A DNA stretch of 64,000 bases from the NCBI RefSeq assembly GCF_042453785.1, contig NC_091670.1:40993501-41057500 (forward strand), given 5' to 3'. Positions 57,296 to 64,000 of the stretch are shown in pieces. The first letter of the stretch is position 1; each line of letters starts with the position of its first letter. This DNA comes from Malus domestica (Eukaryota; Streptophyta; Magnoliopsida; Rosales; Rosaceae). The notes under the pieces were generated by a model. It was not told where the DNA came from. It did no database searches and worked only from the letters and a program-made list of their open reading frames with translations. The position numbers and the translations under genes were made by a program.

Positions 57296-57815
57296 CCAAA
57301 AAAAAAAAAAAAAAAAAAAAAAAAACAGCTTCATCCAAAAAGCTTCACCCGAAAAGCTTCACCTCCAAAGCTTCACCCAAAAAGCTTCACCCGAAAAGCT
57401 TCACCTCCAAAGCTTCACCTAAAAAGCTTCACCCACAAAGCTTCACCTAAAAAGCTTCACCCAACAAGCTTCACCCGAAAAGCTTCACCTCCAAAGCTTC
57501 ACCCACAAAGCTTCACCTAAAAAGCTTCACCCACAAAGCTTCACCCAAAAAAAAAAACTTCACCCGAAAAGCTTCACTTAAAAAAGCTTCACCTAAAAAA
57601 TCTTCACCTAGAAAGCTCCCTCTACATACTTTCACCATCAAAGCTTCACCATCAAAGCTTCACCTAGAAAGCTTCATCTACAAAGCTTCACCATCAAAGC
57701 TTCACCTAGAAAGCTTCATCTACAAAGCTTCATCTACAAAGCTTCACCATCAAAGCTTCACCTAGAAAGCTTCAACACCAAAGCTTCACCTACAAAGCTT
57801 CAACACAAAACCTTG
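57296..57815. repeat. poly-A tract and AAGCTTCAC minisatellite
   Basis: A run of about 29 A residues is followed by roughly thirty copies of an 11-12-base unit with core AAGCTTCACC and variable spacer (CGAA, TCCA, TAAA, ATCA, TAGA). The variant spacers form higher-order blocks. It lies in the untranslated region downstream of integrase. Confidence 0.9.
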
Positions 57816-58379
57816 CTCCAAATAAACAAATTTTGTTCACAAAACCCAAGATGCCCTTGAACTTGTACAAAAACACTTGGGTAAACATAAACATTTTTTG
57901 TTTTACACCCACAAGGGCCCAAAATTTTCCTTCTTATTTATTCACTTATATATGTTCCCAAACATATTATAATAGATCCAACAACAAGCCAAAGTCCCAA
58001 GTTTCATAATGGACAAAAGTACAAGCAATTCATCAATAATGAAGGTGCTACAAAAATTGGAATCTGCCCCAAAATAGAAATCCAACCCAAGAGACTTTTT
58101 CTCTCTCTCCCTCTTTCGCCTCCTTTCATCTATCAAATTTCTGCAACCTCTGCTCTTCTCCAATGGAGCTGAATTTTGGACACCCTATAGTTCTTGAGCA
58201 TATGAACAACTTTCAAGAAGGAACCATTTCTGTTTGAGCGACGGAAATTAAAGTGTTGAAGCTCCAAACATGATAGTCGGCTTCTTGCAGATTTCGAAGC
58301 TGTTGTGATGTTTCGAAGATCTGGAAATATTTAACCGTTAGTTCATCCTGAATTTTTGATATGTTATGAAAGAGTCGAT

Positions 58380-59165
58380 GAGGAACAACTTCAATGAAGA
58401 AAGCATACCGATCTGAACAAGAGAAAATGGAGTTTCGAAGCTCACAACAAATCTGACGGGTTGACAGAAAAATAATAACCAGTCATTCATCATACCTGGA
58501 TTTCTGGAGTTATACTGCTCCGAGGGATCTCAAATTTGGATATGTTGTAGTTCACGAGCTGAGGAACAACTTCAATGAAGAAAGCATACCGATCTGAACA
58601 ATAGAAAATGGAGTTTCGAAGCTCACAACAAATCTGACGGGTTGACAGAAAAATAATAACCAGTCATTCATCATACCTGGATTTCTGGAGTCATACTGCT
58701 CCGAGGGATCTCAAATTTGGATATGTTGTAGTTCACAAGCTGAGGAACAACTTCAATGAAGAAAGCATGCTGATCTGAGCAAGAGAAAATAGAGTTTCAA
58801 AGCTCACAACAAATCTGACGGGTTGACAGACAAATGATAAACAGTCACTCATCATACCTGGATTTCTGGAGTTATACTGCTCCGAGGGACCTCAAATTTG
58901 GATATGTTGTAGTTCACAAGTTAGGGAACAACTTCGATGAAGAAAGTATGTTGATCTGAACAAGAGAAAATGGAGTTTCGAAGCTCACAACAAGTCTGAC
59001 GGATTAACAGAACATTGATGAACAGTTACTCATCATACTTGAATTTCTGAAGTTGTACTACTCCGATGGATCTCAAATTTGGATATGTTGTAGTTCACAA
59101 GATAAGGAAAAACTTTCATGAAGACGACTTTGCAATCTGAGCTATAGAGAAAGGTGTTATCTTGC
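58380..59165. repeat. 181-bp tandem array inside the young Tat-like element
   Basis: Units begin with AGGAACAACTTCAATGAAG near 58380, 58561, 58742 and 58923, with a decayed fifth start near 59104, a strict 181-base period. Units contain GGAGTTTCGAAGCTCACAAC and CTCCGAGGGATCTCAAATTT. The first two are nearly identical and later ones diverge progressively. Confidence 0.92.
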
Positions 59166-59394
59166 ATCCACTCAGGCTGATTAGTGGAAACGAAAAGCAA
59201 TTCCACCAAAGAAAAGATGAAAAAGAGAGAAAAGCTACTAATTGCACTTGATCTTGTCTAGTCAATAGCATGCAGCATCAAACACACAAAAGTTGGAAAT
59301 ATTTTTAGATAAAGCATATACGAATGTGTGACATCGAAACAAGAATTCGTTACTTTGACAAATTAGTAACACGCGAGACACCTCATTCGGCAAC

Positions 59395-59545
59395 TCTCTT
59401 CGCCTGAAGACTTGGGGGACTCCCACCATATGCTACTGCACCTTGATACTCGGCAGTCTCACAACCACTCAGTGACTTGGATTTTTCAAGTCTCAAACCG
59501 AGAAGTTTTCCTCACTCGGGAAATTAAGGGAACACTACCTCAAAC
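59395..59545 (+). repeat. duplicate of the 3'-proximal (polypurine tract) block
   Basis: GACTTGGGGGACTCCCACCATA and CCTCACTCGGGAAATTAAGG here match GACTTGGGGGACTCCTACTATA and CCTCACTCGGGAACTTAGGG just before the 3' LTR (62318-62589). The antisense ORF lies between the two copies. Confidence 0.65.
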
Positions 59546-59738
59546 TACATGCTCCACTCACAAAGCTTCAACAATACAGGTTTCAACAAAAGCAAAAATT
59601 CAAAGAACTTTATGAAGAAGGCTTTGGTGTATTTAACACAATATGTTGAAATGAAGCAAAGCTTATTTATTAATATTTTCGATAAGCCACAAATATGTAC
59701 ATATACATGAGTCAAAAGAAACAAACAAAAGGAAGCCT

Positions 59739-60419
59739 TCACAAAGGTTGCTTAGGGGAAGTCTCAGCAGTCGGTAGAGCCCCAGAAAGAGAAAGCACCG
59801 GAGGGTGGTTATCCGGAGCCTCAGTACTTGACAAAACCCCAGAAGAATGAGGCATTGGAGGTTCATCATTTGAAGCTTCATTACCAGGTACAACCCTAGA
59901 GGACGAAGGCAATAAATGCCTTTGGAACAAACCCACAAACCGCTGATGATCAAGTAAAACCTTACCATCAGATTCCTTCATCTGGTCAAGCTTCCTCTTC
60001 ATGTTTGTAGCATAGTCATGGGCGAGCCGGTGCAACTGCTTATTCTCATGCTTGAGCCCTCTAATCTCCTGTTTGAGACTCATCACTTCAGCAGCCAATG
60101 ATTCAACTTGGCGGGTTCTAGCAAATAGGCGTTGGGCCATATTAGACACAGAACCTGCACACTGAACACTAAGAGCCAGAGAGTCCTTAACAGCCAACTC
60201 ATCAGACCGTTTGGAAAGTAGTCTATTATCTTTGGGAGTGAGAAGGTTCCTGGCCACCACTGCAGCGGTCATATCATTCTTCATCACAGAATCCCCAACG
60301 GTAAGAGGACCAGTAGGGGATATGAAGGATGGGCGCCATATGTTGTCTGGAGAAGGCGTGGCTGTCTCTTCTCCAAGGTTCAAGTCAAAACGACGGTCGG
60401 AGGGTCCAGACATTTTCAA
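59739..60419 (-). CDS. antisense additional ORF (aORF) of the young Tat-like element
   Basis: An uninterrupted 226-codon frame on the strand opposite gag-integrase. It starts MKMSGPSDRRFDLNLGEE; a second Met two residues on is equally possible. The middle (about residues 100-150) is a coiled coil with ARTRQVESLAAEVMSLKQEI and RGLKHENKQLHRL. The C-terminal third is Ser/Pro-rich low-complexity sequence with three similar units ending in SSGVL, SGAL and similar. No enzymatic motif is seen. Tat-lineage elements are known to carry extra sense or antisense ORFs between pol and the 3' LTR, with unresolved function. The intact frame in an otherwise deleted element suggests recent constraint or simply young age. 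Confidence 0.6.
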   Translation of the reverse strand: MKMSGPSDRRFDLNLGEETATPSPDNIWRPSFISPTGPLTVGDSVMKNDMTAAVVARNLLTPKDNRLLSKRSDELAVKDSLALSVQCAGSVSNMAQRLFARTRQVESLAAEVMSLKQEIRGLKHENKQLHRLAHDYATNMKRKLDQMKESDGKVLLDHQRFVGLFQRHLLPSSSRVVPGNEASNDEPPMPHSSGVLSSTEAPDNHPPVLSLSGALPTAETSPKQPL

Positions 60420-60553
60420 ATGTGTTGAAGAAGGAAGAGGTCAGACAAATCAAGATCTTAGAAGTGAAAGAAATGAGCTTCTACTGGTAGAGATTCAAGT
60501 GTGTTGTGGAACTTAATGCCAGCCTCTATAAAAATCTGCACTCGACGGAGCTT

Positions 60554-60705
60554 CAGAAATCGAAGAGGCGTTTGCTTTCTCAAAAGCTGGGCTGCTCAGA
60601 GACCACGAGGGCCGATCTCAGAAATCGAAGAGGCGTTTGCTTTCTCAAAAGCTGGGCTGCTCAGAGACCACGAGGGCCGATCTCAGAAATCGAAGAAGCA
60701 CCTGC
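60554..60705. repeat. 65-bp tandem duplication
   Basis: CAGAAATCGAAGAGGCG begins units at 60554 and 60619, with a partial third (GAAGAAGC variant) at 60684. The two full units are nearly identical. It lies just upstream, in antisense terms, of the aORF start. Confidence 0.85.
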
Positions 60706-62577
60706 TTTTTCAGCCTCGTCAGCACCTGTCACATGCACACTCAGCTTTGCGGAAATTACGGGCAATCTGTCGAAGATTTCTGGTGAAGTAGAAAGCACGT
60801 GAATCTTACTGTTCAATCACCGCTCTCCATATGCACCATCAACTCCTCGGGTACCACATATAACTTTGTCAAAGATCTCTGACAAAGTTTAGGCACGAGA
60901 ATTTCGAAGTTCCAGCTACTCTACTATTACCCATAAGGGTAAAGGAACAGCACCACTGCTTGACAACTGGAAAGTCCCTATGTGTGTCGACCTCCGGGTT
61001 TTGCGGCAAGACAGGTTGGCAAGAACGTCCAACCTTTACTCACATTCGAGAAAAGACTCCCAACATAATTACTTTCTAAAAAACCGGAGTAGCACCGCTT
61101 TCCGAATCTCGAGAGTCAGATCCTCGACGGGATTGCTTGTTCGAAAACCGAAGAGGCACAACTCTCAGAACTTCAAGAGCCAGATTTCCTTAGATAAAGC
61201 TTGTCTGTAATCTTCACACGTAACATCAGCTTTCCAGATACCACATACCACTTTTTCAAAGTGCTCTGACAAAATTAAAACACGTGAAGCTGGCAGCTCC
61301 CACTACATTGCTGTGACCAAGAAGGGTAAAGGAATAGCATTACTACTTGTTATTGGGAAATCCCTATATACATTGACCTCCCTCCTCAACGGACAGGCAA
61401 ACCTGCAAAAATGCTCAACCCTTTCTCGCATTCGAAAAGGCACCCTCAACATAACCTCTCGAAATACTCAGCTTTATTTCCCCCCGATAATACCTCAGCA
61501 AATAAGCCACACCAAGAACAAGAGTATCTCATATCATCAGGGTCAAAAGCAAGAGTATCCCATATCATGTTTTCTCCCTATCTTTGTCTTTGTCCTTGTC
61601 CACACCTGCAGGACAAGGAGAAAGAGAGCAGTCAGTCGGAACCTGAAATCAAACCTCCAATTTGGAACTGACTGCCTGGAGCCTTTGCCTGGTTGCTTAC
61701 TTAGCATTGCTCTCGAGTACTCATCCTCAACTGCTGTCAAGGTCACGAATTCCACCGGCAAATACCTCATGACAGTTGATCAGATATTGGCTCTTTACAC
61801 TGAAGCTGCCAAGCGTGGATGAGTCACTATGAAGGAATGTTCTGAAGGACCATTTAAATGCAAAGGTTGCACACCACTTCTGCCATGCAAAAGATTAAAG
61901 CAGAAGGTTCAACGGTGAGCTGAAACAGATCACTACAGCACGACACCTTTCCATACCACATTCATTATTCCGTCAACAGCAAAAGTATCCCATATCATCA
62001 AGGTCGAACGTACTCTAGATTTGATGGACTTGTTTTGACCCTCAAATTTTTGAGTCGGCCTTATACTCTGAAGGGCACCAGAAAACCCTCCAGCACAGTT
62101 CAAGAATAAGCCTGTGGAAAGTTACTTCTTCAAAAGCAAAAGTATCTCATATCATCTCTTATCCATTTGCTTCTCCTTATCCTGGCAGTTGAATGAGAGA
62201 CAAGGAGAATGAGAACAATCAACCGGAAGCCGAAGTCAAACATCTGATCCTGGGTTGCTTACTTGGAAGTTTGACTGCTTACCTTGTCTGTCACCTCTTT
62301 CGGCAGATCTCCTAGCTCGGCGACTTGGGGGACTCCTACTATAGGGTTTGTATCACACTTGACTAAGCCCGAAACTACAACTAAGCTTCAAGTGAAATTG
62401 ATACATTACCTTGTTCGTCAACATCAGCTAAATACACCATTCCCGGATGGAGGAAAAGTACTTCCAGAGAAGGGCAGATGAAGATCAGACCACACTTCGG
62501 TACTTAGAAGTTTCGTGATTACTCAAGGGATTGGATCTTGCAAGTCCCCAACCGAGGAGTTTCCCTCACTCGGGAAC
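60706..62577. other. 3' untranslated region of the young Tat-like element
   Basis: Repetitive, with no supported gene. Blocks with CCACATA..ACTTT.TCAAAG.TCTGACAAA and AAGGGTAAAGGAA recur near 60850-60950 and 61245-61335. CAAAAGTATCTCATATCATC-like phrases recur near 61530, 61980 and 62135. At about 62348-62390 a piece resembling the LTR start (GTTTGTATCACACTTGACTA) is embedded. Confidence 0.55.
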
Positions 62578-62589
62578 TTAGGGGAGCAC
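62578..62589 (+). other. polypurine tract
   Basis: TTAGGGGAGCAC directly precedes the 3' LTR and is the expected plus-strand primer site for a plus-oriented element. Confidence 0.6.
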
Positions 62590-63110
62590 TATTTGTACCA
62601 TACTTGACCAATCCCGAAACTACCGAGCACCGGCCAACGCTATACTGTCAAGGACCCAGAAGAGTTCCCCTCCGACCAGGAGGCCAATCACTACTCGACA
62701 CGTGTCAAGATTAGAAGCCAATCAGAGCGCAGCACGTGTCAACATCAAGAACCAATCATAACATGACACATGTCAATGTGACAAAGCTACAAGTTTTTCT
62801 ATAAATAGGGGTCATTCCCCCACAATATTGCCTAATGCCATTTTGTGTTAAATCATTCACAAGAACTCACTAAATTGAGAGCTTGATCCTTTGTACTTGT
62901 GTAAGCCCTTCACTACTAATAAGAACTCCTCTACTCCGTGGACGTAGCCAATCTGGGTGAACCACGTACATCCTGTGTTTGCTTCTCTGTCTCTATTCAT
63001 TTACGTACTTATCCTCACTAGTGACTGAAGCAACCAAGCAACCAAGCGAAGGTCACAAAACCTGACACTTTCTGTTGTACCAAAGTCTTCGCTGATTTTG
63101 TGCATCAACA
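62590..63110 (+). repeat. 3' LTR of the young Tat-like element
   Basis: A 521-bp near-identical partner of 53659-54179, ending GTGCATCAACA. Its first two bases are TA rather than TG, a terminal mutation. A TATA box lies near 62799-62810. Confidence 0.92.
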
Positions 63111-64000
63111 CATTTCACTTTCATACCTCAAGTACTATTTTATTTCAAAATAATACATCTGTTATATTTTCCATCCATTGATCCATTAAGTGCTGATGTG
63201 GCTGCCAAATTTATGTCATGTGGCAAAAATAATTATTTAAAAAAAACCTTAATCTTCTAAATTTACAAAAAAAAAAAAAAAAAAAAAAAATCCAGATCCC
63301 CCCCCCCAAAGCCCCCGTACTTGAACCTGAACCAAAAAAAAAAAGCTCTGAAACCCCGATCCATTACCCCCCCCCCCCGCCGCAAAAACCCAGTTCCCAT
63401 TAAAAAAATAAACTCACTGCTTAAGACGATCCTACACTGAGAGGGCACGGAAATTGGGCTCGGAATTGAGGAATCGGCGACGAAAGCAACGAAAAGCAAT
63501 AGTGAAAAGAAAGCAAGGATAGGGAGAAGGAGACATAGAGACCACCGGAGTATTAAATTGGCCACGCTGCCCTTCGCATAGGCATCCTCAAAATCCATTA
63601 AGCTTGGTATATTGCGTAAATTAAAGGGAATTTGCGGGTTTTTCTGCAAAAGGTCTGGCCACCGGAACCATTTATCCGATGATCGAAATACCTAGTCCCC
63701 AAGAGCACTGAACAAAAGGAAGAAGTGGAATTATTGATTTGTTTTTCTTTTTCTTCGTCGTTTCTGCAAAAACCCAGTTCCCATTAAAAAAACCCTAGAT
63801 CCCATTATTCCTCCCCCCCTAAACAAAAAAACCCATATCACATACCTGGCAAAGTCCGACGGTCCGCACCTATCCTCCACCTCCTCCTCTACACCCAGCT
63901 CCACCTCCTCCGCGCACCCATCTTCCGCTACCCCAACCTACAACCCAAAAAAAAGAAGAAAAAAAAAACCCAGCGCACCCACCCTCGCACGCATCCACTT
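63111..64000. other. right flank: repeat remainder with homopolymer tracts
   Basis: The first 120 bases continue the repeat copy interrupted by the LTR element (compare 52797-52910). Poly-A and poly-C tracts follow near 63270-63380. CTGCAAAAACCCAGTTCCCATTA-like sequence (core AACCCAGTTCCCATTAAAAA) occurs twice, near 63384 and 63771. The window ends in pyrimidine-rich repeat-like sequence. Confidence 0.5.
63410..63598 (-). pseudogene. possible first exon of a membrane protein, or a captured fragment
   Basis: On the minus strand a Met at 63598 starts MDFEDAYAKGSVANLILRWS, followed by a strong hydrophobic segment (LCLLLPILAFFSLLLFVAFV) and PSQCRIVLSS. A donor-like AGCA/GTGAGT then lies near 63413. 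The composition and splice-like end suggest a genuine exon 1 encoding a single-pass N terminus. No later exon is present downstream on this strand, where homopolymer tracts and the repeat follow. I do not recognise the gene. Confidence 0.4.

Larger units (their letters stand above)
53659..63110 (+). mobile_element. young, non-autonomous Tat-like Ty3/gypsy LTR retrotransposon
   Basis: Two 521-bp LTRs (53659-54179 and 62590-63110) are flanked by a perfect CATTT duplication (53654-53658 and 63111-63115). By eye the LTRs differ at about four positions, so insertion is recent. Removing the element restores TTTAAAACATTTCACTTTC, which matches the neighbouring repeat copy at about 52797. Order is LTR, primer site, gag, integrase, two tandem arrays, an antisense ORF, polypurine tract, LTR. 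Protease, reverse transcriptase and RNase H are absent, so mobility must have depended on a helper element. Confidence 0.92.

Noticed and set aside
57327-57815. Regularly spaced short repeat that might suggest a CRISPR-like array
   Set aside because: The units are tandem minisatellite copies with 1-4-base variable links in a eukaryotic retrotransposon; there are no unique spacers.
61313-61822. 169-codon plus-strand frame in the 3' region of the young Tat-like element
   Set aside because: Overlaps internally repeated sequence, lacks a recognised domain, and neighbouring repeat copies are not open. It cannot be excluded as a second additional ORF, but support is weak.

Overview
This is eukaryotic (plant) nuclear DNA. 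It has AT-rich intergenic sequence, spliced genes with GT..AG introns, LTR retrotransposons, SINEs, CACTA and PIF/Harbinger elements and many MITE-like foldbacks. The gene family (G-type lectin S-receptor-like kinases of the At1g11410/RKS1 type) and the style of the repeats suggest a woody eudicot, most likely a Rosaceae such as apple or pear. The species call is inference from memory and was not tested.

The genic core is a same-strand tandem array of S-domain receptor-like kinases (SD-RLKs), all with the same seven-exon structure: gene A (7357-10550, 842 aa), gene B (20122-23453, 830 aa), gene C (25433-29085, 834 aa), gene D (32909-36420, 833 aa) and pseudogene E (48103-52312). The exon joins of A-D keep the reading frame throughout and give full-length kinases with signal peptide, bulb-type lectin, S-locus glycoprotein, PAN/apple, one membrane helix and a Ser/Thr kinase with all catalytic motifs. 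C, D and E are close paralogues; A and B are more divergent. Between genes lie broken 3' ends of further copies: 23465-23548, 24264-24843, 29535-30468, 30826-31835 and 36980-37338. The block [3' half of B, exon-7 relic, gene C] reappears as [pseudo-B 3' half, exon-7 relic, gene D], so the array grew by duplication of a multi-gene segment. A SINE at the same base of the last exon in three relics, and a solo LTR in only one of them, date the steps.

Mobile DNA fills the rest. Region 1-7300: nested inverted repeats, a DUF4283-like relic, two MITE-like elements and a PIF/Harbinger-type element (4801-6227, TSD TAA). Region 11469-19715: an old Ty3/gypsy element of Tat-lineage character on the minus strand (TSD AATAT). 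Region 37783-48102: a MITE with a paralogous empty site, a long LTR-like tract, a CACTA element (44265-46838, TSD TGA) and a copia-like LTR that abuts the truncated start of pseudogene E. Region 52736-64000: a large foldback repeat and a young Tat-like element (53659-63110, TSD CATTT, LTRs nearly identical).

The most notable non-genic result is that both Tat-like elements share an unusual layout. Each has lost protease and most or all of reverse transcriptase, and each carries an additional ORF on the opposite strand between integrase and the 3' LTR. The young element also carries a roughly 11-12-bp minisatellite and a 181-bp tandem array in the same region. I saw no tRNA or rRNA genes, no CRISPR array and no evidence of a wholly new gene system.
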